This document shows positions 9,848 through 18,824 of a stretch of DNA of 64,000 nt, piece after piece. How positions within the stretch are numbered: the first letter of the stretch is position 1; each line of letters opens with the position of its first letter. The notes below the pieces were generated by a model. The model worked only from the letters and a program-made list of their open reading frames with translations. It ran no database searches and was not told the origin of the DNA. Made by a program: the position numbers and the translations under genes. This DNA is from Rhizobium leguminosarum bv. trifolii WSM2297 (GTDB lineage Bacteria > Pseudomonadota > Alphaproteobacteria > Rhizobiales > Rhizobiaceae): assembly GCF_000271845.1 (NCBI RefSeq), contig NZ_JH719395.1, positions 248,001 through 312,000 on the forward strand, given 5' to 3'.

Positions 9848-11025
9848 TGGGCGGCGTCTCCGCCGGTCCTGCCGGTCGCGGCAAGCAGCCTCTCCTGCAT
9901 CCGTCTCCAGAAAGACGACACTCGGTCCCGAATGAACGACGGTATGGCCAGTCGTTTGTGCAGGCCGAGGAAGACGATCGAAACGATGCTGCTGCCGATC
10001 GGTATGGCATAGAGAACGGCGATATATTCAGGATCGGTGTCGATCTGATTGGCCGCGTAGAATGCCGCCCATCGCAGCGCGAAGGCATAGGCGAGCGCGC
10101 TCACCATCGGATGCAGCCGCGCTTCGCGGTGCGAGCGCGCATCGCCGGCGATTGCCAGGGAAAACAGCGCAAAGACGACAGGCAGGATCCAGTCCGTCAG
10201 CCGGCGATGCAGTTCGGCGCGGTAGCTCTGCGGTCGGATCGTATAATCCTTGTCGGCCGGATCCGGATTGATCAGGAACCACAGATCACGGTCACTGGCG
10301 CGCAGCGTCGCCTGGCCGCGATTCTCGGTCATATCAGAGAGGTCGAAAGAATAGGAATCGAAATTGATCACCGAGACATTGCCGTCGGGCGTTTTGCGGT
10401 GCACTTCGCCCTCATGCATGATCAGCGTCGTGCCGGTATCGTCGACGGCACCTTCCTTCGCATAATAGATCAGCTCGTAGGCCGGATCGCGCTCGTCGGC
10501 GACGAAAAGGCCCTTCAGCATGCGGCCGGCCATCCGCTTCGAGATCTGCACATACAGGCCTTCATCAAGCTTGCGGAAGGTCTTTTCTTCGATCACCGAA
10601 GACAGCAGGTCGGCATAGGTCTCGGCGATCATCTGGCGCACGACAGTCTTTGCGCGCGGCTCGACGACGTTGTCGACGAAGAAGGAAAAGACGCTGACGA
10701 CCGCGGCCAGCAGCAGGATCGGACGGATCAGCACGCTGCGCCGCGCCCCGGCCGCGTCGATGACGGTGAGCTCGGAATCATTGTTCATCGTCGTCAGCGT
10801 CTGGGTGATCGCGATAACGAGGGCGAAGGGCAGGACAACGGGAATGATCGACGGCAGGATCATCGTCGCGAGCTTGGCGAACGAGCCGATCGACTGGCCG
10901 CTGTCGGTGACCAGGTTGATGCGCTGCAAAACCTGAGTCGTCCAAATGATCGCCAGAACGGGCAGGAGCGCCACGAGAAACATCTGGCCGACGCGCCGCA
11001 ATATGTATGTCTCGAGTAGTTTCAT
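9844..11025 (-). CDS. lptF: LPS export ABC transporter permease LptF
   Basis: Partner of LptG in LPS extraction. From ATG at 11025 the protein is 393 residues: MKLLETYILRRVGQMF opens the first membrane helix, a periplasmic domain occupies the middle, and the last three helices precede a basic C-terminal tail. The frame is open 27 codons further, but that extension is not membrane-like and the chosen ATG has CAAGGGCAGG just upstream. It is the first gene of the six-gene operon; the promoter should lie between 11026 and 11125. Confidence 0.94.
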   Translation of the reverse strand: MKLLETYILRRVGQMFLVALLPVLAIIWTTQVLQRINLVTDSGQSIGSFAKLATMILPSIIPVVLPFALVIAITQTLTTMNNDSELTVIDAAGARRSVLIRPILLLAAVVSVFSFFVDNVVEPRAKTVVRQMIAETYADLLSSVIEEKTFRKLDEGLYVQISKRMAGRMLKGLFVADERDPAYELIYYAKEGAVDDTGTTLIMHEGEVHRKTPDGNVSVINFDSYSFDLSDMTENRGQATLRASDRDLWFLINPDPADKDYTIRPQSYRAELHRRLTDWILPVVFALFSLAIAGDARSHREARLHPMVSALAYAFALRWAAFYAANQIDTDPEYIAVLYAIPIGSSIVSIVFLGLHKRLAIPSFIRDRVSSFWRRMQERLLAATGRTGGDAAQ

Positions 11026-11125
11026 GCCTGCCCTTGAAAGCACCTGCACGCCCAAACGGCTTTGCAGGAGAATCCCTCTACGCTCTTTGTCGCGGTTTTG
11101 CGACAAGCCGGTGTCAAAAATTCAT

Positions 11126-11899
11126 TCAATTTTCAGAATTTTTTTGATGCTGTTGCGACTCAGTTAACGCCAGCAACGCGGCGAAGACGACAAGCGACGA
11201 AAGCCATCCGAGAACGACGTCGGAAAGGTAGTGTGCGCCGAAGGATAGCCGCATGGCGGGCGTCAGGATCGAGATCGCCACCACGGGTGCCGCCAGTGCA
11301 TAACGCAGGGATTTCGGAACGAAGAGCAGAAGGCAGAAAAGCCAACCGGCGCTTGCTGCCTCGCCCGAGATGAATGAGCAGTTCGAAACGCATTTTCCGG
11401 CCATCGACCCTGCCTCGACGAAATGCAGCGCACCACCGAAAATGTCCGTCTGTATCGGCCGCGGCCGACCCCAATGTTCCTTCAGGACGACGTTGACGAG
11501 CAGCACCGGTCCGATCAGCAGCGTTCCGAGCGCGACTTTCAGCTTGCCCGCCCGCTCGGTGTTGAAGGTTGCGCCATGCTGCTGGTAGCATTCGATGAGT
11601 TTCCACACCATCACGATCGCCACGACATAGGGCAGGCGGAAGAAGATGGTGCGCAGCAGATCGAAGTCCCCCGAGTCGCGATAGGGGAAGCCACCGCAGA
11701 TGCTTCCGGCGGCGGCAGCCAAGTCGCAATCTGCACTCATGAAAAAAAGCTGGGAAAAATAGATGTCTATTCCGGGGAAGGCGCGGAAGACGGCAAGCAG
11801 CGCCCACCACGTCCAGAACAGCCACATGAATGCGCCGAAAGTCGTCTTCGGCAGGCGGATTGCCGGGCTCCGCCATGGATTTTTCGAAAAAACTGTCAA
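11126..11899 (-). CDS. PAP2-family lipid phosphatase (LpxE/LpxF-like candidate)
   Basis: A 257-residue polytopic membrane protein of the type 2 phosphatidic acid phosphatase family, with about six hydrophobic helices. Phosphatase motif 1 is KEHWGRPRP (Lys about 140) and motif 3 is RLSFGAHYLSD (Arg 217, His 223, Asp 227). Motif 2 reads FISGEAAS where the common form is PSGH, so the usual His is Glu. Rhizobia have lipid A 1- and 4'-phosphatases of this superfamily, and the gene lies about 100 bp upstream of lptF, which fits an LPS role; undecaprenyl or phosphatidylglycerol phosphate are alternatives. TTG at 11899 is the only start giving the full first helix region; ATG at 11827 is possible. 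Confidence 0.7.
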   Translation of the reverse strand: MTVFSKNPWRSPAIRLPKTTFGAFMWLFWTWWALLAVFRAFPGIDIYFSQLFFMSADCDLAAAAGSICGGFPYRDSGDFDLLRTIFFRLPYVVAIVMVWKLIECYQQHGATFNTERAGKLKVALGTLLIGPVLLVNVVLKEHWGRPRPIQTDIFGGALHFVEAGSMAGKCVSNCSFISGEAASAGWLFCLLLFVPKSLRYALAAPVVAISILTPAMRLSFGAHYLSDVVLGWLSSLVVFAALLALTESQQHQKNSEN

Positions 11900-12043
11900 C
11901 GCGAATATCTACGAAACTGACGAAAACATGAGGGCCGTTATGGCCGCGGGCGACCATAACAATTGTCGCCAGCCATTGACAGACCCGCCAAACGCGAAAT
12001 TATCCGCCGGGGACGGATTTCATAGAATCCCAGCGGAGAAGAC

Positions 12044-13534
12044 ATGTCAGCAAAGTTCGAAATTTCATTCTCAAAGTCGGCAAAGCTCAATGGCGGCCTG
12101 GCGATCTTGTTGAAGACCTCCGACGCCGACAGTCCTGCGGGCGCCGAAACAGTCGATCCGGCCGGCGTAATTGCCAAGGCTGCTCGGATCGCCCGATTCT
12201 CCGCGAAATCCATGGGCGCGCTCGATATTGTCGCTCCCGAAGGTGCGCCCGTCGAACGCATCGTCGTCATCGGGCTTGGCAAGGCCGCCGATCTCAATGC
12301 CCATGACTGGCTCAAGGCCGGCGGGACTGCGGCGGCGAGAGTCAAGAATACCGACAAGGCCGCCGTCTTCATCGACGTGCCCGGCCTTCAGGTGAGCGCG
12401 CAGGCAGCGGCCGATTTTGCGCTCGGCATGCTGCTGCGCGCCTATAGTTTCGATACCTACAAGACGAAGAAGGGCGACGACGAGGAAAAGGCGGCGAAAT
12501 CCGTCAAAGTAACGATCGTCACCGCCGATCCGGCCGGTGCCAAGAAGGCGTTTGCCGATTCCGAAGCGATCGCCGGCGGCGTCAATCTTGCCCGTGACCT
12601 CGTCAACGAACCGCCGAACGTGCTCGGCCCCGTCGAGTTCGCCGCCAAGGCGAAGGAACTGGAAAAGCTCGGCGTCGACGTGGAGATCCTGACCGAGAAG
12701 GAGATGCGCCGTCTCGGCATGGGTGCCCTTCTTGGCGTTGCCCAGGGTTCGGTGCGCCCGCCGCGCCTGGCGGTGATGCAGTGGAAGGGCGGCAAAGCCA
12801 AGGATCGTCCCGTCGCCTTCATCGGCAAGGGCGTCGTCTTCGATACCGGCGGCATTTCGATCAAGCCGGCCGCCGGCATGGAGGACATGAAGGGCGATAT
12901 GGGTGGCGCCGCGGCCGTCACCGGCCTCATGCATGTGCTCGCCTCGCGCAAGGCCGCCGTCAACGCCGTCGGCGTCATCGGCCTGGTCGAGAACATGCCT
13001 GACGGCAACGCCCAGCGTCCCGGCGATATCGTCACCTCGATGTCCGGCCAGACGATCGAGGTGATCAATACCGATGCCGAAGGCCGTCTCGTGCTCTGCG
13101 ATGCGCTCTGGTACTGCAACGACCGTTTCAAGCCGCAGTTCATGATCAATCTCGCCACGCTGACCGGCGCGATCGTCGTGGCGCTCGGCAATGTGCATGC
13201 CGGCCTGTTTTCCAATGACGACCAGCTTTCCGCCCAGCTGACGGCGGCCGGCCTTTCCACAAACGAGAAACTCTGGCGCATGCCGCTCGGCAAGGACTAC
13301 GACAAGCTGATCGACAGCAAGTTCGCCGACATTAAGAACACCGGCGGCCGACAGGCGGGCTCGATCACCGCTGCGCATTTCATCAAGCGCTTCGTGCAGG
13401 ATACGCCCTGGGCACATCTCGACATCGCCGGCACGGCGATGGGCTCGCCTCAGGACGAGATCAACCAGTCCTGGGGTTCCGGTTTCGGTGTGCGCCTGCT
13501 CGACGAACTCGTCCGCGCCCATTATGAATCCTGA
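12044..13534 (+). CDS. pepA: Leucyl aminopeptidase (M17)
   Basis: Cytosolic di-metal aminopeptidase that removes N-terminal residues from peptides. The 496-residue protein has the variable N-terminal domain to about residue 170 and the catalytic M17 domain with metal ligands in [21 protein letters not shown] and the signature [10 protein letters not shown]. The ATG is preceded by GGAGAAGA at a good distance. holC starts one base inside its stop codon (TGATG), a common pairing in proteobacteria. The 144-bp gap to the divergent PAP2 gene must hold its promoter. Confidence 0.96.
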   Translation: MSAKFEISFSKSAKLNGGLAILLKTSDADSPAGAETVDPAGVIAKAARIARFSAKSMGALDIVAPEGAPVERIVVIGLGKAADLNAHDWLKAGGTAAARVKNTDKAAVFIDVPGLQVSAQAAADFALGMLLRAYSFDTYKTKKGDDEEKAAKSVKVTIVTADPAGAKKAFADSEAIAGGVNLARDLVNEPPNVLGPVEFAAKAKELEKLGVDVEILTEKEMRRLGMGALLGVAQGSVRPPRLAVMQWKGGKAKDRPVAFIGKGVVFDTGGISIKPAAGMEDMKGDMGGAAAVTGLMHVLASRKAAVNAVGVIGLVENMPDGNAQRPGDIVTSMSGQTIEVINTDAEGRLVLCDALWYCNDRFKPQFMINLATLTGAIVVALGNVHAGLFSNDDQLSAQLTAAGLSTNEKLWRMPLGKDYDKLIDSKFADIKNTGGRQAGSITAAHFIKRFVQDTPWAHLDIAGTAMGSPQDEINQSWGSGFGVRLLDELVRAHYES

Positions 13535-13983
13535 TGACCGACGTTCTCTTTTATCATCTGACCGAAACCAGGCTGGAAGATGCGCTTCCGCCGCTGATCG
13601 ACAAAAGCGTCGAGCGCGGTTGGCGCGTCGCCGTCCAGACGAGCGAGGCAGCGCGGCGTGATGCTCTCGACGCGCATCTCTGGACGTTCCGCGAGGAGAG
13701 CTTCCTGCCGCACGGCACCGACGAGGGCGATTTCGCCGAAAGCCAGCCGGTGCTTTTGACGGTGACACCTGGCAATGCCAATGCTGCCACAGTGCGTTTC
13801 ATCATCGACGGCGCCGAGCCGCCGCCGGTCGATGCCTATGAACGCGTCGTCTTCATGTTTGACGGTCACGACCAGGCACAGCTGGAGGCCGCCCGGGCGC
13901 AATGGAAGAAGTTGAAAGGCGAGGGGCATAACCTCACCTATTGGCAGCAGACGCCGGAAGGGCGGTGGGAGAAGAAGGCTTGA
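13534..13983 (+). CDS. holC: DNA polymerase III chi subunit
   Basis: Accessory clamp-loader protein that links polymerase III holoenzyme to single-strand-binding protein. The 149-residue sequence has the typical beginning (VLFYHLTETRLEDALPPLI), an HGT/G segment (FLPHGTDEGD), and PVLLT before the central core. Coupled by one base to pepA. It ends 6 bp before the stop of the convergent GrpB-like gene, with no obvious terminator between. Confidence 0.93.
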   Translation: MTDVLFYHLTETRLEDALPPLIDKSVERGWRVAVQTSEAARRDALDAHLWTFREESFLPHGTDEGDFAESQPVLLTVTPGNANAATVRFIIDGAEPPPVDAYERVVFMFDGHDQAQLEAARAQWKKLKGEGHNLTYWQQTPEGRWEKKA

Positions 13984-13989
13984 ATATTT

Positions 13990-14538
13990 TCAGGCCAAAC
14001 CGGCTTCGGCAAGAACCTTGTCGATGAATTCCTTCTTCGCGCCGGTGTAGGCCGCGCGGCTCTCGGCAAACTTCTGCGCAAGGCCGATCTTCAGCTCCTC
14101 ATAGGCCAGCGCGAGCGTGGGGTCGTTCTGCAGCCTGTCGCGGAAGAAAATGTTCCGCCTCCAGTTAAAACCTTGATATTCGACGACGTGGGCGAGATGC
14201 GTGCGCGTCTCGCCGACGACGCCTCGGCCGAAGATATGGTCGTCAGGCACCATATCCGCACCGGCATAGTCGTAGCCGATCTTTTCCATCGGCCCGATAC
14301 AGGCAAGCCCATCTTCGAGCCGCGGGACGCCAACCAGGATGTCGATGATCGGTTTTGCCTTGATGCCTGGAATGGCGGTGCTGCCGAAATGCTGGATATC
14401 GAGTAACAGGGGCCCAAGCGCATCGCGAATCCTGGCCTCCTCCAGCAGATAGGCCTCGCGCCATTTCGCATTCGGGTCGGAAAGCCTGACCGTCAGATGC
14501 GGGACGCCCAATCCAAACCATTCATCCTGCTGCTGCAT
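13990..14538 (-). CDS. GrpB/UPF0157 family nucleotidyltransferase-like protein
   Basis: A 182-residue member of the GrpB family, which has a nucleotidyltransferase fold. Family features are HFGSTAIPGIKAKPIIDILV at about residues 50-69 (the G-S and D-x-D type motif) and HLAHVVEYQGFNWRRNIFFRD near residue 110. Substrate and role of the family are unsettled. It is transcribed alone; upstream (14557-14612) lies a dispersed palindromic repeat. Convergent with holC. Confidence 0.85.
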   Translation of the reverse strand: MQQQDEWFGLGVPHLTVRLSDPNAKWREAYLLEEARIRDALGPLLLDIQHFGSTAIPGIKAKPIIDILVGVPRLEDGLACIGPMEKIGYDYAGADMVPDDHIFGRGVVGETRTHLAHVVEYQGFNWRRNIFFRDRLQNDPTLALAYEELKIGLAQKFAESRAAYTGAKKEFIDKVLAEAGLA

Positions 14539-14556
14539 GGAACGGCCTTCGATTGT

Positions 14557-14612
14557 TAATGCATGGCGCCCCGGAAATGTGCAGCGGTCCGGGGATAACG
14601 ATATGCATAAAA
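14557..14612. repeat. Dispersed ATGCAT-flanked palindromic repeat, copy 1
   Basis: ATGCAT at 14559-14564 and 14603-14608 flank a 7-bp inverted repeat, CCCCGGA (14569-14575) and TCCGGGG (14588-14594), followed by ATAACGA. A second member with the same flanks and the ATAACGACATGCATAAAA tail lies at 58071-58116. The loop word GTGCAGCG reappears in the element at 24433-24523. Confidence 0.75.
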
Positions 14613-14613
14613 C

Positions 14614-14651
14614 AAGCGTATCGCATCAATCAAGTTTGATGCGATACGCTT
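14614..14651 (-). terminator. Strong hairpin terminator for the sugar dehydrogenase gene
   Basis: A perfect 16-bp inverted repeat, 14614-14629 against 14636-14651 with a 6-nt loop. Read on the minus strand, the direction of the upstream gene ending at 14708, the stem is followed by TGTTTTAT, a reasonable T-rich tail. Confidence 0.75.
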
Positions 14652-14707
14652 TGGTGCCGCTACCTTAGCATTGCGCAGGTGCGATGGCATCTGCCGGTGA
14701 AAGTCGC

Positions 14708-15631
14708 TCAGTCGTGGAACGCGTCGACGAACTTCCGCTTGCCGAGCATGAAGGCGTCGGCGACGTGGCGCAGCGGCGCCAGATCGACATCCGAGGTGCC
14801 GGCTTTGACGATTTCGGCGAAACGGCGGTAGAGCGAGGGATATTCCTGTTCCGGCTCGGCGAAAGTCAGCGTGCCGTCGATGGAAAGCTTGGCGCCGCCC
14901 TCGGCGAGAACCATCTGGCCGGCCGCCGTTTCAGCGACGATGTCCCAGCTCTGCTTGCCGGTCTGGCGCCAGTCGAATTCGGCATGAACCGGCAGGCCGT
15001 CGGCGTCGCGGAAATGGATGTCGGCAGCGATCGGCGCATCGCGGTTTTCGGGAAATTCGAGCACGGCCCCGGTGATGAAAAGCCGCGGCAGGATATGGGT
15101 GACGATCGACAGCGCGTTGATGCCGGGATCGAAAACCCCAAGGCCGCCTGCCTGCCAGATCCAGTCCTGGTTCGGGTGCCAGTGGCGGACATCCTCCTTC
15201 CAGATCACATGCACGCTTTTGATCGTCGTCGAATCCAGAAACGCCTTGGCGGCCTCAACGGCCGGCGCATAGCGCGAATGCCAGCTGGCAAACAGCGACG
15301 CGCCCTGCTTGGCGGCAAGCGCCTCGAGATCGGCCACTTCGCTCAATGTTGCGCCGGGCGGCTTTTCCAGGAAGACATGCTTGCCGGCAGCGAGCGCCTT
15401 GTAGGCGGCCTCGTAGCGATATTGCGGCGGCATGCAAAGCGAGACGGCATCGATGGAAGGCTCGGCGTCGAGCATCGCCTCGATCGTCGTATAGCTGTTG
15501 ATGCCTTCGACCGTGCCATGGCGGCTTGCCGTGGCGACGAGCTTGAAATCGGCGTTCTTGGCGATGGAAGGGAGGTGCTGGTCGCGGACGATCTTGCCGA
15601 CGCCGACGATGGCGAGGTTGATTGGGGACAT
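14708..15631 (-). CDS. Sugar 1-dehydrogenase (galactose/arabinose type), Gfo/Idh/MocA family
   Basis: A 307-residue NAD(P)-dependent oxidoreductase with the N-terminal Rossmann motif GVGKIVRDQHLPSI and the family EKPPGATL segment (catalytic Lys at about residue 91). It closely follows the layout of Azospirillum L-arabinose 1-dehydrogenase, including WHSRYAPAVE, WKEDVRHWHPNQ and GGLGVFDPGINALSIVT, so oxidation of L-arabinose or D-galactose to the lactone is the likely first step of a non-phosphorylative route. No other pathway genes are adjacent; upstream is a prolyl oligopeptidase, downstream a strong terminator. Confidence 0.85.
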   Translation of the reverse strand: MSPINLAIVGVGKIVRDQHLPSIAKNADFKLVATASRHGTVEGINSYTTIEAMLDAEPSIDAVSLCMPPQYRYEAAYKALAAGKHVFLEKPPGATLSEVADLEALAAKQGASLFASWHSRYAPAVEAAKAFLDSTTIKSVHVIWKEDVRHWHPNQDWIWQAGGLGVFDPGINALSIVTHILPRLFITGAVLEFPENRDAPIAADIHFRDADGLPVHAEFDWRQTGKQSWDIVAETAAGQMVLAEGGAKLSIDGTLTFAEPEQEYPSLYRRFAEIVKAGTSDVDLAPLRHVADAFMLGKRKFVDAFHD

Positions 15632-15682
15632 GGTTTCGCTCGAGCCTGTGAAAAGTATGATTTATTGCGCTTCTTTTAGCAG

Positions 15683-15710
15683 AAAGGAGAGCGCCGACAA
15701 GCTCTCCCTT
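15683..15710 (-). terminator. Possible hairpin terminator after the prolyl oligopeptidase gene
   Basis: GGAGAGC and GCTCTCC pair around an 8-nt loop (about 15686-15707), with partial extension on both sides. It lies downstream of the oligopeptidase stop (15744) in the direction of transcription. The following minus-strand bases are only mildly T-rich (TTTCT), so it may attenuate and not fully stop transcription. Confidence 0.4.
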
Positions 15711-15743
15711 CATTGTCTTCTATCCTACCGCATGACGGGCCAT

Positions 15744-17786
15744 CTACCGCATGATAGTTTGGCGAAGGAAGCTGTAACCCATCGCCGCCCGGGCGGCGCG
15801 CTCGTGCGAATTACCGTCGCCGCCATGCCCGCCCGAGCCGAACTCATAAAAGAACGGCCGGTGTCCGGCTTCCTCCAGCCGCGCGGCGAAGCGGCGCGCA
15901 TGCGAGGGATGCACCCGGTCGTCATTGGCGGAGCTTTCGATATAGATTGGCGGATAGGTGACCTCGGTTACCGGCTCGACATTGTGAAGCGGCGAGTAGC
16001 CGAGCATGAAATCCCGATCCGCTGATATTTCCGGATCGCCATATTCGTCCATCCAGGCCTGTCCTGCGCTGAACAGGTGGAAGCGTGTCATGTCGAGCAC
16101 CGGCACCTGGCACCAGACGGCGCCGAAATCGTGCGGGTAACGCGTCAGCATCACCCCGGTCAGCAGACCACCATTGCTGCCGCCCTGGCAGGCGATGCGC
16201 GACGGCACGGTGTAGCCGCGAGCGACGAGATCGCGGGCGATGGCGACGAAATCGGCAAACGCCCGGTCTCGCCCCAGCCGCTTGGCGCTGCGATACCAGT
16301 CGGGCCCGAATTCACCACCGCCGCGGATATAGGCCTGCACATAGGCGCCGCCCTGTTCCAGCCAGAGTCCGGTCACGCCGGAATAGTTCGGCGACAGCGA
16401 AACATCGAAGCCGCCATAGCCGTAAAGCAGCACCGGCAGCGCGCCCTTGGTCCATTGCTTCGGCAAGACCAGCCGGTAGGCAACCCTGGTTCCGTCATCG
16501 GAAACCGCTTCCAACAGCTCGGATGACATATCGGCCGCATCGAAATAGCTGGGCGCCGCGGCGAGGAAAATCGGCTCGGCTTGCCTGCCGCGATCCGACA
16601 GCTCCAGGCGGTAACAGGCCGGCGGCTGCAGGAAGCCCTGGCCGATGATGCAGAGCGTATCGTCGCCGAGATGCAGGTCCGCATAGAGCGGCCTGAAATG
16701 AGCCGTCTGCATGTCCAGAGGCAGCGCGATCTCGTGCTGTTCGGCATCAGGCTTCGTCAAGTCCAGCACCATGAGACGCGGACGCAGCCGATCGGAGATG
16801 ATGAAGACGCACCACTCGCGCATCAGCATCAGCTGCGAGATCGACTGGCCTTCGCCAGGCTGAAACAGGATCCGCTCAGGCCCGAGTGGATCTGTCTCCG
16901 AACTGGGATCGAAGCGTTGCAGCACAAGGCTGCCGGTGGGAACGCGCTCATCGGTCTTTGCCCGCCAGAGGCAATGATCGTGATTGAAGTGAAAATCGGC
17001 TTCCTTCGGCAGATCGATGCGCCGCTGGCTTCCGTCCTCGGCGATCAGGAACGCGCTTGCGACGCCGATCTCATGGCTGGCGACGAAAATGTCGATCAAG
17101 CCAGCATCCGCCGAAGCGCCCGACAGGGCTGGGTCGATGACGAGATTGTAGCCGTAGACGTCCTCGTCGGCGGCCTCGAACATGATGGCGGCCTCTTCCG
17201 GCCGCTGCCCGCGCTTCAATCGCCGCCCGACGCGCGGCCATCCAGAGCGGGTCGCCGAAAATCGGTCGATGGAGCCGAAATAGCAGATCTCGTCGCGGCT
17301 CAGCCAATTGGCATGCGATCGTGCTGCCGGGGTATCGAAACCGCCCTCGACGATCTCTTTGCTCTCGGCGTCGAATTCGAGCAGCCGGAGAAGATCGGAG
17401 CCGCCGTCCGAAAGCGTCAGCAGCACCCGCGTCGGTTCCCACGGGCAGGTGACGGCGCCGCGCCAGTTCCAGCGCTTGCCTTCACTGACGCAGAAGGCAT
17501 CGAGATCGAAGACCGGCTCCCAATCGGCGTCCGCCAGCGGCTGCTGGTCGGCAGGCAGACGGAGCCAGACGCCGAGAGGATTGTCCTTGCTCTGCCGGAA
17601 ATCGAACAGCCACGCACCGCGGCGCATCGGCACGATCAGCCTGTCCTGCCGCTCGATCAGCGCCTGGATGGCGTCGCGATCCCTGACGAATTCGGGTGTT
17701 CGCAATGCCGCGTCCGAAAGCGCGTTGTGTTCGTCGATGAACTGGCGGGTGCGCGGATCGTCGTCCGCTTCGAGATGAAGGTTCAT
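15744..17786 (-). CDS. Prolyl oligopeptidase family serine peptidase (S9A)
   Basis: A 680-residue cytosolic-type peptidase without signal peptide. The N-terminal two-thirds form the beta-propeller region; the C-terminal alpha/beta hydrolase has the nucleophile in GGSNGGLL (about residue 545), the Asp in the following region (SSANDDRVHPSHARRF), and the His in GSGGHGGDG near the end. Family members cleave short Pro-containing peptides. The deacetylase gene lies upstream on the same strand, 68 bp away. Function in the cell is not fixed by context. Confidence 0.9.
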   Translation of the reverse strand: MNLHLEADDDPRTRQFIDEHNALSDAALRTPEFVRDRDAIQALIERQDRLIVPMRRGAWLFDFRQSKDNPLGVWLRLPADQQPLADADWEPVFDLDAFCVSEGKRWNWRGAVTCPWEPTRVLLTLSDGGSDLLRLLEFDAESKEIVEGGFDTPAARSHANWLSRDEICYFGSIDRFSATRSGWPRVGRRLKRGQRPEEAAIMFEAADEDVYGYNLVIDPALSGASADAGLIDIFVASHEIGVASAFLIAEDGSQRRIDLPKEADFHFNHDHCLWRAKTDERVPTGSLVLQRFDPSSETDPLGPERILFQPGEGQSISQLMLMREWCVFIISDRLRPRLMVLDLTKPDAEQHEIALPLDMQTAHFRPLYADLHLGDDTLCIIGQGFLQPPACYRLELSDRGRQAEPIFLAAAPSYFDAADMSSELLEAVSDDGTRVAYRLVLPKQWTKGALPVLLYGYGGFDVSLSPNYSGVTGLWLEQGGAYVQAYIRGGGEFGPDWYRSAKRLGRDRAFADFVAIARDLVARGYTVPSRIACQGGSNGGLLTGVMLTRYPHDFGAVWCQVPVLDMTRFHLFSAGQAWMDEYGDPEISADRDFMLGYSPLHNVEPVTEVTYPPIYIESSANDDRVHPSHARRFAARLEEAGHRPFFYEFGSGGHGGDGNSHERAARAAMGYSFLRQTIMR

Positions 17787-17854
17787 GTTCGACCTGCCGG
17801 CTCCTGTTGACGTCGAAGAGATCTAGGCACCCGGTCCAGACTTGACAACCCGCC

Positions 17855-18697
17855 TTAGCGGATCGTCACGAGATCGGCCGAGGCGAGGACGTTGTTCGGC
17901 GCCTGCGTCTTTTTGAATTTCAGCGTCACGACCTTGTAGCCTTCGGCTTCGAGATCCGAAAGCAGGGTCGGCAGCATCGTTGCCGTGCGTTTGTGGATGT
18001 CATGCATCAGGATGATGCCGCGGCCGCGCTTGTGCAGCAGGTCCATCGTCCGCTGCGTCACCGAAGCCGGCGTGATGGCGAAATAATCCTTGCTGTCGAT
18101 ATCGACATCCATAACCACCAAGTCGCGCATGGCGATCTCGGCGCGCAGCCTGTGGCTCTCGGCAAGATAGGGGAAGCGCAAGAAGGAGACGTCGGTTCCC
18201 GTCGCCTTGGTCACCGCCAATTCGCCCTTGACCACTTCGGCGATCGCCGCGTCGAAATCAAGCGAAGTCAGGTTGGCGTGGTCATAAGTGTGGCTGCCGA
18301 TCGTGTTGCCGTCCTCAGCGACCTTGCGGGCCAGCGCCGGATGCATTTCTGCCATTTCGCCGACCATCATGAAGGCGCCCTTGACGCCGAACCGGTCGAG
18401 GATCGCCAGCACCTTGTCGGTCCGGCCGGGGATCGGACCGTCATCGAAGCTCAGGATCACTTCCTTGTCCTGCAGTTTGAGGTCGGCGAGCGAGGAAACC
18501 TCAAGCGTCCGCCCGGCCAGGCGGTGCCAGCCGGTCATGCGCGGTGCCGGATCGTCACCGGCATAGGTAAGTTTCCGTTCCTCGGGCGCAATCACCGAGG
18601 AGGTCTTGATCGAGGTATCCGGGGCCTGTTTGGTGGTGCTGCAGGCGGACAGGGCAGCCACGAGGGCGATGCAGGACAGATTGAAAAAGCGATGCAT
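17855..18697 (-). CDS. Polysaccharide deacetylase (NodB homology) lipoprotein
   Basis: A 280-residue exported carbohydrate esterase 4 protein. The N-terminus has a lipoprotein signal with the lipobox ALSAC at about residue 19, so it should be anchored to a membrane facing the periplasm. The NodB homology domain shows the metal motif with SFDDGPIPGR (Asp pair), SHTYDHANL (His-x3-His) and a C-terminal MHDIHKRT motif. The likely reaction is removal of N- or O-acetyl groups from peptidoglycan or another envelope polysaccharide; the exact polymer is unknown. It is not one of the symbiotic nodB genes: no nod genes are near. Confidence 0.85.
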   Translation of the reverse strand: MHRFFNLSCIALVAALSACSTTKQAPDTSIKTSSVIAPEERKLTYAGDDPAPRMTGWHRLAGRTLEVSSLADLKLQDKEVILSFDDGPIPGRTDKVLAILDRFGVKGAFMMVGEMAEMHPALARKVAEDGNTIGSHTYDHANLTSLDFDAAIAEVVKGELAVTKATGTDVSFLRFPYLAESHRLRAEIAMRDLVVMDVDIDSKDYFAITPASVTQRTMDLLHKRGRGIILMHDIHKRTATMLPTLLSDLEAEGYKVVTLKFKKTQAPNNVLASADLVTIR

Positions 18698-18824
18698 GGA
18701 AAGGGCTCAACAAATCGGTAACGAATGTTGAGACAACCTTTCGAATTATGGTTAACGATCGGTTGAGATCGGCAGGAATTGTGCCGATACGCGGCACTTC
18801 GCCGCGTTTAGTCAGGGGCTGTGG

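Noticed and set aside
11160..11957. A frame alternative to the PAP2 gene on the same strand.
   Set aside because: It is Arg/His-rich without membrane segments; the PAP2 motifs are in the other frame.
17855..18697. Symbiotic nodB chitooligosaccharide deacetylase.
   Set aside because: Only the NodB homology domain is shared; the protein is a lipoprotein and no nod genes or nod box lie nearby.
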